DNA from: Macrostomum hystrix
Taxonomy: Eukaryota > Platyhelminthes > Macrostomidae
Length of the DNA stretch: 64,000 nt
Direction of reading: 5' to 3'
Assembly (NCBI GenBank): GCA_950097015.1
Contig: CATNEN010000001.1
Span: forward strand, 5,317,001-5,381,000
A model generated the notes under the pieces. That model did not search any database. It worked only from the letters and a program-made list of their open reading frames with translations, and was not told the origin of the DNA. Below, piece by piece: positions 14,501 through 29,500 of this stretch. Numbering within the stretch: the stretch's first letter is position 1; every line of letters begins with the position of its first letter. The translations under genes were made by a program, and so were the position numbers.

Positions 14501-17500
14501 GAGCTTAGACTGTGTAGCGGACGGGTCCTGGCAGACATTCCTAGCGGCCAGCAGCATGTGGCCGGACTTCTCCGACACGTGGTTGAGACCTTGGGCCAGA
14601 GTCTGCCTGGAGACTGGCTCTTCTGTGGCTCGAACCAAATTAGCGCCGGTGCCAACAAAATTGTCGTAGCATTCGCCGAATTGCACGGTGGAATGAACCA
14701 GGTGCTGAGCGTTGCCTGACATTGGCGGGTGGAGAGCCAAGCGGGATATTCAAATAGGATTTTAAAGATAAGATAGAAAAAGTTTTGAACATTTAGGATT
14801 CAGATATATCGAGAAACGACTTCAAATAAGAATTGAGGGTCCTTATCCTCAGCTCAAGGATTTAGAATGAGGATACTTTTATCGAAAGATGATTTGTGAT
14901 TAGAAATAAAGATTGATAATTGAATGTGAAATATTTATTTTGAATAAGGATTTTGAATAATAAATTATGATTAGGGATTTGAAATGAGGATTTGGGACCC
15001 AGAATGAGGATTTGGGATTTTGTCTCGGATTCGGGATTCAGAATAAGGATATGGAATGAGGATTTGGGATTCAAAATGAGGATTTGGGATAAAAACTGAG
15101 GATTCAGGATTCAGAATGAAGATTTAGGATTCAAAATGAGGATTCGGGATTCAAAATGATGATTTGGGATTCAGAATGATGACTTGGGATTCAGAATGAT
15201 GATTTGGGATTCAGAATGATGACTTGGGATTCAAAATGAGGATTTTGGATTCAAAATGAGGATTTTGGATTAAGAATGATGATTTGGATTCAAAATGAGG
15301 ATTTTGGATTAAGAATGATGATTTGGGATTCAAAATGAGGATTTTGGATTAAGAATGATGATTTGGGATTCAAAATGAGGATTTTGGATTAAGAATGATG
15401 ATTTGGGATTCAAAATGAGGATTTTGGATTAAGAATGATGATTTGGGATTCAAAATGAGGATTTTGGATTAAGAATGATGAGTTGGGATTCAGAATGAGG
15501 ATTTAGGATTCAAAATGAGGATTTTGGATTCAAAATGAGGATTTGGGATTCAGAATGATGATTTGGGATTAAAAATGATGATTTGGGATTCAGAATGAGG
15601 ATTTGGGATTCAAAATGAGGATTTGGGATTCAGAATGAGAATTTAGGATTCGGAATGAGAATATTAAACTCCAGAGGATTTTGACATTTTAAATGAGGAT
15701 TTGTAACTTAATACGAGCGTATTTCGGAGATACAAATTTAAAACAAAGAACTCGAACACTGCAAACAGCCAGTTAACATACCGGCTGAGGAGCTGTGCAC
15801 CAAATCGCCAGTTGCCTGATTTAAGTTCACCGCGGCGCTAGTGAAGTCAGTCTGCAGAGAGCTATAGTCGGCACCGTCTGGCAAGCCGGCATAGTCCAGC
15901 CAGCGCTCCCTGTCCTGACCCAGATCGGAGGATTGGGAACCTGTTTGAGGCGGGCCGGAGCCCATCTTCAGCTGATGTTGGCGTTGAGTGATCAGACGGA
16001 TGACATTGTCAACTTGACGAGCCCCTGGCACGTGATTAGAAAGCGAGGCTAGGGCTTCGGCTAACTCGGACCGAAGCGACTGCAGATGCTTGTAGGCGTC
16101 CGGAGTCAGTTGGTTCTGCTCGTTGGCCGGTCGAGACGGTTGGAGACTGTAGACAAGAAATGTGATAATTATGACCATTTTATGTATGAGCCTGTTCTGC
16201 AAATTACGATTCAAGTCATTTTTAAACGTAGAAAATTTGTTTAATTATGAACAGTTATAGATAACCAGTTTTGGTAATGACCTATCTGCGATGACCTGTT
16301 TCGGTAATGACCTGTCATCTACGATCGTATGACCAGTTTCGTTAATTACCTGTCATCTACGATCGAATGACCAGTTTCGTTAATTACCTGTCATCTACGA
16401 TCGTATGACCAGTTTCGTTAATGACCTGTCATCTACGATCGTATGACCAGTTTCGTTAATGACCTGTCATCTACGATCGAATGACCAGTTTCGTTAATTA
16501 CCTGTCATCTACGATCGAATGACCAGTTTCGTTAATTACCTGTCATCTACGATCGAATGACCAGTTTCGTTAATTACCTGTCATCTACGATCGTATGACC
16601 AGTTTCGTTAATGACCTGTCATCTACGATCGTATGACCAGTTTCGTTAATGACCTGTCATCTACGATCGTATGACCAGTTTCGTAAATGACCTGTCATCT
16701 ACGATCGAATGACCAGTTTCGTTAATTACCTGTCATCTACGATCGAATGACCAGTTTCGTTAATTACCTGTCATCTACGATCGTATGATCAGTTTCGTTA
16801 ATGACCTGTCATCTACGAACGTATGACCAGTTTCGTTAATGACCTGTCATCTACGATCGTTTGACCAGTTTCGTTAATGACCTGTCATCTACGATCGTAT
16901 GACCAGTTTCGTTAATGACCTGTCATCTACGATCGTATGACCAGTTTCGTTAATGACCTGTCATCTACGATCGTATGACCAGTTTCGTAAATGACCTGTC
17001 ATCTACGATCGAATGACCAGTTTCGTTAATGACCTGTCATCTACGAACGTATGACCAGTTTCGTTAATGACCTGTCATCTACGATCGAATGACCAGTTTC
17101 GTTAATGACCTGTCATCTACGATCGTATGACCAGTTTCGTTAATGACCTGTCATCTACGATCGTATGACCAGTTTCGTTAATGACCTGTCATCTACGATC
17201 GTATGACCAGTTTCGTTAATGACCTGTCATCTACGATCGTATGACCAGTTTCGTTAATGACCTGTCAGTTCAAAAATGACCTGAAATCAATGACCCTTTC
17301 AATGAGGACCTGTCATTCGAAACCTATTAATGACCTCACCTGTACTTTCTCAACGCATCAATATAGTCATGAGCGGCGTCTAGCACTCGACTAGTATCGC
17401 TGACAATCGCCTGCTCCTCGTCCGGATCCCGACCAGATGAGCCAGCCGAGAATGCCAACAGGCTGCGCATAGATTCCAGGACATCCTTCAACCGGTTGGA

Positions 17501-20500
17501 CATCTCCTTGGCCCTGGTGCCGCACTGATCAACGCTGCCATCCGAGCAGGCATTGCCAGCGCCGGCCGATTCCTGATTGATAGCCTTCTGACTCTGCGTC
17601 AGCTGAATGGTGGCGTCAACAAGCGAGTCGCCAGGCAGCGGCAATAGGGGACCATCGCGAAGGTCCCGCTCAATATCGGATAGATCGTGCCTGAGTCGGC
17701 GAACCTGCTCCAGAGCGCAGTCCAAATCCATGTGGCGAACAACGCTGTTGCTGCTGTCGATTGCAACGCGCAACTCTTTCAGGGCATTCTGCAACTGGTT
17801 GATGCTGCTGTTTAGTGATCTGGAACAATAGGTTGCCGATATGTATCGAAAAATAAAAGATTACCGATATGTATCGAAAAAAATTATTTGCCTATATGTA
17901 TCGAAACATTATTTGCCGATATGTATTTAAAAACTTATAATATTCGTATTGTATCATTTCAATAAGGCCTGATTATGCAGCCGAAAGCGCAGTCCATAGC
18001 ATCTGTTCAGTCCATGAAACTGGGATGGACGCCACATCCACCCATGAGTACCCCAGCTAATGTCGTTAGCTATGTAACAGCTGGGTGAACTAAAGCATCA
18101 CAGAGTTGTCTTGTTAAAGGACAAAAAATGCTCCACCAATAATGAGAATCGAACCCCAACCTTCAAGTCGAGAATCCGATATGTGCCGATATGTATCGAA
18201 AAATTCATCACTTAAACGATACTATTTAACGTTTTACAAATGATTAACATAGAATAATTAATTTCTCTCACCTCTGCAGAGCGCCATCCGACACAGTTGG
18301 GTGCATAATCCTAGACGAATTTACCAAATCCTGGCAGGGCGGCAGGAAATGCTGACAAGATCCAATCAGCTCCAGCTGAGCCACGGTGTCGTCTGGATCT
18401 CGACGCACCGCCCTAACCGACAATATCAGCCTAGGAATCATTTCCGCAACAGTTTTACAGTCCTGAGTTAGCTGATAATTGCTAGCTCGAGATTTTTTAG
18501 CCGCACCCTGAGCAGTATTAACTAACTCGGTGGCGGCAATGATAGCAATCTGAGATGCGTATTGCAGCGATTTAATAACTCGAGATTTGATAACATTCTC
18601 GCCGACTGTGTTAATCAGTTGTCGCAACGAATCGGCGGCTACGCGCAGATCGCTTTGATGCGCCACGGAGTCTGGCTGGCTGGCGCAAGCCTGAGATAAA
18701 TTAACAAAGATAATCATATATGTTGATATTTGTCTAACTTCTATGTTTTAAGCGTAGTGATTCAATTTAACCATTCAAACAAATGATTTAATAAAAATTA
18801 TGCAATGTGAATAACACGATCTGTAATTCATAAATGTGAAATTTTAATTTTTTCTACTCGTAGTTTTAATTTAAAATTCGACAAGAATTACTGTTGCTTT
18901 TATAATATTGTAAATAATTTTTTGAACGAAATACCTTGCATATTAAGCATAGATAAGACGTAATAACGATTTCTTTTTTTAACATTTTAATTTACATTTA
19001 TCTTTAAAAAAATATTTTTCCGTTATTGAGAAGATTCGATGTGTATTATGGATAGATAATTTAAATTACCCTGTAAAAAATTCGGCTGCTTCTTCGGCGG
19101 GTTTTTTGTGCAAAATTGGAGTGGAATCTACCAAAATCCACCCTATTTTGCAAGAGTTAAAGAAACCACCCAGGAAGCAGCCGATGTAACCGTAAATTGT
19201 GCGGAAACCGCCGAAGAATCACCCGAACCAGTGGCCCATGGGACAACCAGAGAATTATTTACGGGCGATTCCTCAGCGGTTTCTGAGCATGGAATCCTCC
19301 GAACTGGAGGATTCTTTGGGTGATTCAATTTCGCCACCAAGAAGCACCGAGAAACCGCCCAGTTGGGTAGATTCTAAGCATGGAATCATCCGATTGGTAT
19401 GTTTCCAGCGTTCGGCTGTTTCTTTTTCTGGAAACACCGCAGATTCCAACTGGAATCACCCAAAGAAACATCCCTATTTTTAGCGGGTAAACAGAAACAA
19501 CTAAATATTTAAGGTGGGCAAAAAACTACTAATAGTAGATAGCGAATAAATCATATAGACATAAGAAAGATGGCTGCGTGAATTTAAATAAATAAATTTG
19601 AATCGTGCAATCTGATAAATAGTGCATTTAAATAAAAATAAACTAATAAATCAATATGACTATATCGAGTCGCGTTGCAGCTTACATCAGATGTGGCATC
19701 CTTAATTACCAACTAGATTCAATTTAAAAAAATATTTTTTCATTTTTTACTTGAATAAAATTATATAAATTCATAAAAAGTATTCACACATGCAAGCGCA
19801 TTAAAAACATGTGTTCAAAATCACGGCTTTGTTTTAACGCGATTTTTTTAATTTGACGCTAAGATACTTTCATCATACTTATAGTAGGCTAGAGAGACTA
19901 CTGACTACTTTTTTAATTAGTTAGCACACAGAATTATGCAAAAATCAACTGCCTACAGTGCTATAGCAGTTATAAAAATAACTGAATAAATCACATATAC
20001 TACTATGTTGAGTTCCTTTATCAAATCTATACTCACATCGACGCTGTCAAATCCAATAGCATCATTGGATGTGTTAGTACGTGCCGCTATTGCAGCGGCA
20101 TATTCAGCACCCCGCTGATAACAAATTGTTAAGACAATGAGTTAGAATAAAATACTTACATTTCTACTAACAGTAGCCTAATAAAAACATGTAGAATTAT
20201 TTTTAAATAATCCTTATACCTATTATTGATGTAAGCAGATCAATATTAGGATTTCGGATTCAAAATAATTGAAATAGGGATTTGAAGCTGAAGAATTTCG
20301 GCATTAGTTGTTTTTTAAAATAGGTTTTTTTCAATTTCAAAGACTGCAAAAGTAGAATGCATTTAAAACACGGCCTAAAATTTTCCGCTCTAACAACATT
20401 CTGAAACAATTTCCAGAATCACCAGATGGCAAAATCTAGCATTATAGGGATAATTATTCGGTTTGGGAGCTATCGTGAAGTACCTAGTGGGTATTTAGCG

Positions 20501-23500
20501 TGGTGTATCTACTGTTAATGGATATATTTTCCTGATTGAGATCAGGTAATAATTTAGGGATAAAAAAATATAAGACCCTGTAAAACTAGGTAGATAAAAA
20601 AAGCCGACATTAAAAAGCAAATCACAATTTTATCTCACCTTCGCACTCTCAATCATTCTAGCCGTGGCGTCGGCTAGATCCTTAGCCGCTGTCAGTAATT
20701 TTCTCTGCTGAGCTTCATCCTTCTGAGCCTCAGCCTGAGCCTTCAGGCTAGCAACCAGTTGAGCAGTGTGAACCGCAGCTTTGCGAGCGTACTTAGCCAT
20801 AGCAGCGGAGTCTCCAGAGCTATCGGCCAGGGCAGCTGTGACCTGGTCAATCTCTCTCACAGCCGAATCGTGAGTTGTTGTCAACGGGCCGGCCGCTATG
20901 TGACGTTCCAGTAGGTCTACGGCATTGTTCACCTTTGATTTGGGAATTGATTAGCGCCGAGAAAACTGGGATTATCAGTGTAATGTAATGTAATGGAAAG
21001 TCAGTGTAATGGGCAGAATTGTCTCCTCGCTAGCTGCGGGTCTATTGTCACCAAAAATGTGCCAGCGCCTACACAGCCCTACTGTGCAAAAGCAAGTACA
21101 CACTGTACCTGTTGTACAGATTCGGCAATCTCTTCAATTAGCGGCTCCTCAGCCTGAGGCGCCACATCCGAAGCCGTAGCTAACAGCTGTTGGACAGATC
21201 TGGTCACGCATTTGGCCGCTTCCAATAGCTGCGCCTGGCAGGCTGGTTGCTGGGCAACGGGAGCCACCACTTTGGCCGTGGCCACCAGGCGTTGGGTGTT
21301 AATACCGGCGTTTGTAGCTGACGCAATCAACGCTTCCTGATGCTCAGGTTCTTCTAGTCTGAATGCATTCAGGATAAGGTCGGATTCTGGTAAGTACACT
21401 ATTGACAAGTTAAAAGTACAAAATTTAAGCAAAAAGTGCAAACATTTGAACTAAAAGTACAAAATGTAAAACTAAAAGTACAAACCCTTAAGTTAAAAGT
21501 ACAAACCTTTCAAGTAAAAGTACAGACTTTTAAAAAAAGGACAAAGTTTTTAATTTAAAGTACAGACTTTTAAATTAAAAGTACACACTTTCAAACTAAA
21601 GTACTTTCATCCTTCGATCCTTCATCCTTCGAACTAAAAGTACAAACCCTTAAGTTAAAAGTACAAACCCTTAAGTTAAAAGTACAAACCTTTCAAGTAA
21701 AAGTACAGACTTTTAAAAAAAGGACAAAGTTTTTAATTTAAAGTACAGACTTTTAAATTAAAAGTACACACTTTAAAACTAAAGTACGCAATTTGTAACT
21801 AAAAGTAGGGAATCTAAAATTAAAAGTACAATTTTTTAACTCAATTTACAGGATAAAGCACCCACCTCTGCGTGAGTAGTTTAGCCCGTCCAATCAGCTG
21901 AGCAGCTTGGTGGGCCACATCTTCAGCTAGTCGAAGTAAAGCCTCCCTAAATTGCACAACTTCTTCAGAGCCGCCAGCTCCGCTAACGTCGCCGGCGCAG
22001 TCCTCCTGCAGAGCGGCAATCAAATACTGACAGATGCCGGAGATTTCGTCGATGCCATCTAGTAGACGCTTCCTTCTAGCAGCTTCCATGCGTTCGCGAT
22101 CCGGCGTGTAGGGATCCAATGGTTGGGCGGCATTCAGCAGGTCTGAGAACGCGTCGGCTAGATTTCTGGCCGCGTTCAATAGGGAGTCTTTGTCTAACAC
22201 GGGCTGGTTGCCTGAGGATGCAAGATGAGGGATAATTTGAAACTAATATGTCTTTGTTTGCATCGATAATATGTTAGTTAGAACCTGTTGGATTCTTATA
22301 GAACCTGTTAGATTCTTATAGAACCTGTTAGATTCTTATAGAACCTGTTGGATTCTTATAGAACCTGTTAGATTCTTATAGAACCTGTTGGATTCTTATA
22401 GAACCTGTTAGATTCTTATAGAACCTGTTAGATTCTTATAGAACCTGTTAGATTCTTATAGAACCTGTTAGATTCTTATAGAACCTGTTAGATTCTTATA
22501 GAACCTGTTAGATTCTTATAGAACCTGTTAGATTTTTATAGAACCTGTTAGATTCTAATAGAACCTGTTAGACTCTTATAGAACCTGTTAGATTCTTATA
22601 GAACCTGTTAGACTCTTATAGAACCTGTTAGATTCTTATAGAACCTGTTAGATTCTTATAGAACCTGTTAGATTCTTATAGAACCTGTTGGATTCTTATA
22701 GAACCTGTTAGATTCTTATAGAACCTGTTGGATTCTTATAGAACCTGTTAGATTCTTATAGAACCTGTTAGATTCTTATAGAACCTGTTAGATTCTTATA
22801 GAACCTGTTAGATTCTTATAGAACCTGTTAGATTCTAATAGAACCTGTTAGATTCTTATAGAACCTGTTGGATTCTTATAGAACCTGTTAGATTCTTATA
22901 GAACCTGTTAGATTCTAATTGAAACTGTTAGATTCTTATAGGACCTGTTAGATTCTTATAGAACCTGTTAGATTCTAATTGAAACTGTTAGATTCTTATA
23001 GGACCTGTTAGATTCTTATAGAACCTGTTAGATTCTAATTGAAACTGTTAGATTCTTATAGGACCTGTTAGATTCTTATAGAACCTGTTAGAATCTTATA
23101 GAACATGTTAGATTCTTATAGAACCTGTTAGATTCTTATAGAACCTGTTAGATTCTTATAGAACCTGTTAGATTCTTATAGAACCTGTTGGATTCTTATA
23201 GAACCTGTTAGATTCTTATAGAACCTGTTAGATTCTAATAGAACCTGTTAGATTCTTATAGAACCTGTTGGATTCTTATAGAACCTGTTAGATTCTTATA
23301 GAACCTGTTGGATTCTTATAGAACCTGTTAGATTCTTATAGAACCTGTTAGATTTTTATAGAACCTGTTAGATTCTAATAGAACCTGTTGGATTCTTATA
23401 GAACCTGTTAGATTCTTATAGAACCTGTTGGATTCTTATAGAACCTGTTAGATTCTTATAGAACCTGTTCGATTTTTATAGAACCTGTTAGATTCTTACA

Positions 23501-26500
23501 GTATCTGTTGGATTCTTATAGAATATGTTAGATTCTTATAGAACCTGTTAGATTCTAATTGAACCTGTTATATTATTTTTGAACCTGTTTGATTCTAATT
23601 GAACCTATTATATTATTTTTGAACCTGTTAGATTCTTATAGAACCTGTTAGATTCTAATTGAACCTGTTATATTATTTTTGAACCTGTTATATTATTTTT
23701 GAACCTGTTAGATTCTAATTGAACCTGTTAGATTTAGTCAGAACCTGTTAGATTCTAATTGAACCTGTTATATTATTTTTGAACCTGTTATATTATTTTT
23801 GAACCTGTTAGATTCTAATTGAACCTGTTAGATTATAATTAAACCTGTTAGATTCTAATTAAACCTGTTAGATTCTAATTAAACCTGTTAGATTTAGACA
23901 GAACCTGTTCGATTCTAATGCAACCTGTTAGATGTAGACAGAACCTGTTAGATTCTAATGCAACCTGTTAGATGTAGACAGAACCTGTTAGATTCTAATG
24001 CAACCTGTTAGATGTAGACAGAACCTGTTAGATTCTAATTAAACCTGTTAGATTTAGACAGAACCTGTTCGATTCTAATTAAACCTGTTAGATGTAGACA
24101 GAACCTGTTCGATTCTAATGCAACCTGTTAGATGTAGACAGAACCTGTTAGATTTAGAGAAAATCAAGCATCAAGCTCACCAACATCGCCAAACTGTCGC
24201 TGCTGCTGTTCCTGCAGTGACACCACAGTTTTCACATCGGTGAGAATGTGCTCAACATTGGTTGCAATAGTGTGAACAGCAGAGCCAACAATCATGTACA
24301 CATCGTCGCCATCATCCATTGTGGTTGTCCGCAGCAGGTCGGCGGTGGCAGCGGAAGCAGAAGTCAGGTTGCTGCTAATGTTTGCTCTGGACAGCTCGGA
24401 TTTCTGCTCCAGGTAGCGGCGGCTTGCCATATCTTTGCCTGATTAGGTTTGTAGGAGAATTGAGAGGAAGGGAGAATTAGGAGGAATAGGATTAAAAAAT
24501 AAAAAAACGATGGGATCAATAATTGGATGGGTTGATAATGGGATGGCGTTTGGCATAGGAGAAGTTTAATAACTGGATCAGTAATCTGATTTGAGTGAGA
24601 ATAAGATAAGATTAAGAATAGTATACAGCCAAGAATATGGTGAACTCATTATGATGGGGATAAAAATGGGATTGTGATTATAAAAATGACAACAGATTAA
24701 GAATGACTTGGATATGACCAATAATTGGATATAGGATTAACAAGGAATAGAATTAAGAATGGTGAAGGAAAAAACAAGATTTCAATAGAAAAACAATAGA
24801 AAAAACTTATTTTGACACAAAAAATCTCCAAGGAGATTTGAGCACAGTGATTTCACTAACCAATAGGCGCATATTCGTCCGGTTCGTCCAATCCACTGCG
24901 AGCCATCTGAATTACGCCGACATTTTCCTGCACGGTGGTTATAAGGGCCCGCTGAGCTGTCGGCAGTTCGTGCACTCGATAGCCAACCTGACCAACCCTG
25001 GCCAGGTCATGCCTAGACGAAGCGTTGCTGATGTCGAATGCGCCGCCGCCGCCAGCGGTGTGCTCAGTGGAAGCCAGACTGCCGTGGCTTACTGGGCGAG
25101 CCGAGGCTTGAGCAGCGAATGCTGGCAAATTTGGTTGAGAATGGTTTGAGAACACTTTGATTTATTGTGATTGTATACTAATAAACACAATACTACGGCG
25201 AGGATGAAAAGAAAAGAAAATAATTTCGAGAGGGGAAATCGCAGGGCGAAAGGGGAAAATTGACGGCGAGGGATGAAATCGGACGGCGAGGGTTGAAATC
25301 GGAAGGCGAGGGATGAAATCGGACGGCGAGAGTTGAAATCGGACGGCGAGGGATGAAATTTGACGGCGAGGGATGATATTAGACAGCGAGGGATTACATC
25401 GGACGGCGAGGGATGACATCGGACAGCGAGGGATGAAATCGGACAGCGAGGGATGAAATCGGACGGCGAGGGATGAAATCGGACGGCGAGGGATGAAATC
25501 GGACGGCGAGGGATGAAATCGGACGGCGAGAGTTGAAATCGGACGGCGAGGGATGAAATCGGACGGCGAGGGATGAAATCGGACGGCGAGGGATGAAATC
25601 GGACGGCGAGGGTTGAAATCGGACGGCGAGAGTTGAAATCGGACGGCGAGGGATGAAATTTGACGGCGAGGGATGTAATCGGACGGCGAGGGATGAAATT
25701 AGACAGCGAGGGATGACATCGGACGGCGAGGGATGACATCGGACGGCGAGGGATAAAATCGGACGGCGAGGGTTGAAATCGGACGGCGAGAGTTGAAATC
25801 GGACGGCGAGGGATGAAATTTGACGGCGAGGGATGTAATCGGACGGCGAGGGATGAAATTAGACAGCGAGGGATGACATCGGACGGCGAGGGATGACATC
25901 GGACGGCGAGGGATAAAATCGGACAGCGAGGGATGAAATCGGACGGCGAGTGATGACATCGGACGGCGAGGGGAGAAATCGAAGGGAGTGAGGCACACCT
26001 AGACTTTCAATATAATAGCAGTAACTACCTGGCATAATGAATGATCCCTCACGGCTACTATAATTAACGTCTGGCCCATCGATGTGACCAATAGATTGTA
26101 CACATTTCTCTTCGACGCACTGTTCAATGATAGCCTGCTGTTCTTCGCCGTCGGCGTCAACAATATCTTTGTACTTTTGTTTTTTAACAATCAAATCAAT
26201 ATAGGCGCTGATTAGTTTAGTAATAGATTCCCCTTCGGGAGTTTTGGCTGTGATGGCTCGGTCTGAGTAGCCGCCAAAGTCTAGCGTGAATCCGTGAACA
26301 GTGGCGGCCCACTTTTTCACAGAGGTAAGCGGCCATTTCTTTAGGATTTGTTTAGTCTTCTGGTCGACACTGTAGACGGAGTGTTTAGAAACGCCAAATA
26401 GGCGAGGCACCAGCTTGTTTTTTGAAGTCATTTTCTCCTGGAAATTGTGATGCAGGCATTTTAATACAGTAGTTGAAAACACGAGACAATAAAAAGGGCG

Positions 26501-29500
26501 AGACGGCGAGAAGGGGAGAAAGCGAAAATAGCGGGTAGGTGATATGGCGAGAGTGCGCGAGAGGGCGAGGCAATCAGAGTGAGATAGGGCGAGAGGGCGA
26601 GATAATCTGAGTGAGATAGGGCGAGAGGGCGAGATAATCTGAGTGAGATAGGGCGAGAGAGCGAGATAATCAGAGAGAGATAGGGCGAGAGGGCGAGATA
26701 ATCAGAGTGAGATAGGGCGAGAGGGCGAGATAATCAGAGTGAGATAGGGCGAGAGAGCGAGATAATCAGAGGGAGATAGGGCGAGAGAGCGAGATAATCA
26801 GAGGGAGATAGGGCGAGAGGGCGAGATAATCAGAGTGAGATAGGGCGAGAGGGCGAGATAATCAGAGGGAGATGGGGCGAGAGGGCGAGATAATCAGAGT
26901 GAGATAGGGCGAGAGGGCGAGATAATCAGAGGGAGATGGGGCAAAATGGCGAGACAATCAGAGTGAGATAGGGCGAGAATGCGAGATAATCAGAATGAAA
27001 TAGAGCGAGAGGGCGAGAAGGCTAATATAGCGGGAGATAGGGCTGGAGGGCGAGGAGTTAAGATGTCAAGATAGCGAGCTAACGAGAGGACCAAAGGGTG
27101 AAAGGGCGTGGGGCGAGAGGGCGAGATGGCGAATAGATTTTCACTGCAGTTCTCATACTTTCACACCAATTCGCTCACCTTAACCAAGAAGAAATTAATT
27201 CCGTAGGTTTCAAGCGATCGGCAAAAGTTGACATATTTCAGCTTGGCTTCAATCTCAGTGGCGCCTTGGCAATTTCGTTGGGCGGCGAAGATTTTCTTCT
27301 CGATGCCCTTAACCTTGCGGTATTCGTCCGGTAGAAACTCGCGGAGGCTAAGAGAGAAAATTTTTTAATTGATTCATAAGGTTTGATACATAGAAGATAT
27401 AGTATTATATTAACATATTTTTCTACTACTAATAATATTAATTAATTACACCTGCCCCAGTTGGGCCTAGTGTGCAGCCGACAGCACAGCCGCAGCTAAT
27501 GCGCGGCGCATCTGAAGTCTGCGTACAGCTGTTCAGTCCATGGACTGGGGGGAAGCCACACCTACCTTCAATTATCCCAGCTAATGCTGGTACCCATTTA
27601 ACAGCTGGGTAAACTGAAGCAATGCAGAGTTAAGCTTCTTGCTAAAGGACACAAGTTGTTTCAGTGGTGTCGGGAATCGAACCCCCGACCTTCAAGTCGT
27701 TAGTCCGACGCCCTAACCACTACGCTACAACCCCCCACTAAAAACGGGTTTCTTCTATATAAAGATTCCTTCGTCAGATTCCTTTGTCCTATTTTCTCGT
27801 CAGATTCCTTCGTCAAATCCCTTCGTAAGATTCCTTCGTAAGATTCCTTCGTCAGATTCCTCCTTCGTCAGATTCCTTTGTCCTATTTTCTCGTAAGATT
27901 CCTTCGTAAGATTCCTTCGTCAGATTCCTCCTTCGTCAGATTCCTTTGTCCTATTTTCTCGTCAGATTCCTTCGTCAAATCCCTTCGTAAGATTCCTTCG
28001 TAAGATTCCTTCGTCAAATTCCTCCTTCGTCAGATTCCTTTGTACTATTTTCTCGTAAGATTCCTTCGTAAGATTCCTTCGTAAGATTCCTTCGTCAGAT
28101 TCCAAGACTTAAATATAGAAACAGAAACGTTTTTAAACTCACTCTAGGCTTCCATTCTTCTGTTTGGCTGCGTCGTAGGTTCCAAACTGAATGTGGGACT
28201 GAAATCCGGCCAGTTCAACAGCCTGCTCCTGTGTGACTGGATGCGAACCATTGAGAATGGCCTCCTTAAGCTGAACGTAAAGCAGGTTGAGCTGCACCGG
28301 ATCTCGACCGTCAATATTCTGATCCGAATAGAATAGTCTACGCTTCAGTAATAGAACCTCGCGCTCCTGAATGCCCTGCTCGCGTAGCGTCTTCGACTGG
28401 TCCAACCAGTGCACTGTTGATTGGTGGGTATAGATTGATTCATAAAAGATTAAATGTCAATCTCAATGTAAAATGTTATTTTAGAATCCAAATACTGGAG
28501 AAAAAGTAGATCCCTCGTCTAGAATCACGATTCTGACAAAAGTCCAATCCTTATCTATAAATCCTAATCTTGAGAACGTTAATCCCCATCTATAAATCCC
28601 AATCTTGAGAACGTTAATCCCCATCTATAAATCCCAATCTTGAGAACGTTAATCCTCATCTTTAAATCCCAATCTTGAGAACGTTAATCCCCATCTATAA
28701 ATCCCAATTCTGAGAAAGTCAATCCCTATCAATAAATCCCAATCTTGAGAACGTTAATCCCCATCTATAAATCCCAATTCTGAGAAAGTCAATCCCTATC
28801 TATAAATCCCAATTTTGAGAGAAAGTCAATCCCTATATATAAATCCCAATCCTGAGAAAGTCAATCCCTATCAATAAATCCCAATTCTGAGAGAAAGTCA
28901 ATCCCTATATATAAATCCCAATCCTGAGAAAGTCAATCCCTATCTATAAATCCCAATCCAGAGAAAGTCAATCCCTATCTAAAAATCCCAATCCTGAGAA
29001 AGTTAATCCCTATCTATAAATCCCATTTCTGAGAAAATTGATACGAATCTATAAATCTAAATTTAGAATTTAAATTTTTAACCAAGTATAAATAAATCAT
29101 AGTCATAAAAAATAAAATCCTTATCTATGAATCTATTGAATCTCTGTCGCGTGAAATGCAATATTCTATCTATGAGAAAGTCATAAAAAGGGTAATCTTG
29201 ACAAATGTATATTTTGAACTATGAGTATAAACCCTAGTATTGAGATAATTTCAATACATTCCTTTGGATCCCTTATATTGTTATATTCAGTACAAATTTA
29301 GCTGCTCAAATATTGCTCAAAAAGATTTAGCGCTGGTCAGTTGACCCGATCAATCTTAACGCGAGGACAGCCACCGCAGTGACCTTATTGGCTGACTTGA
29401 GAGATAGATAAGTAGGGTTAAGCAAACTAAATATAGAAAAAACAGAGTTTGAGTCGCTGATCTATTACGTAATATAGGCAACTGCGCCTGTAGACGAAAT

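Noticed and set aside
25089-25998. Repeat protein frames SLAVRFHPSPSDFIPRRPI
   Set aside because: Stop-free 20-bp array between talin exons 6 and 7; several frames are open at once.
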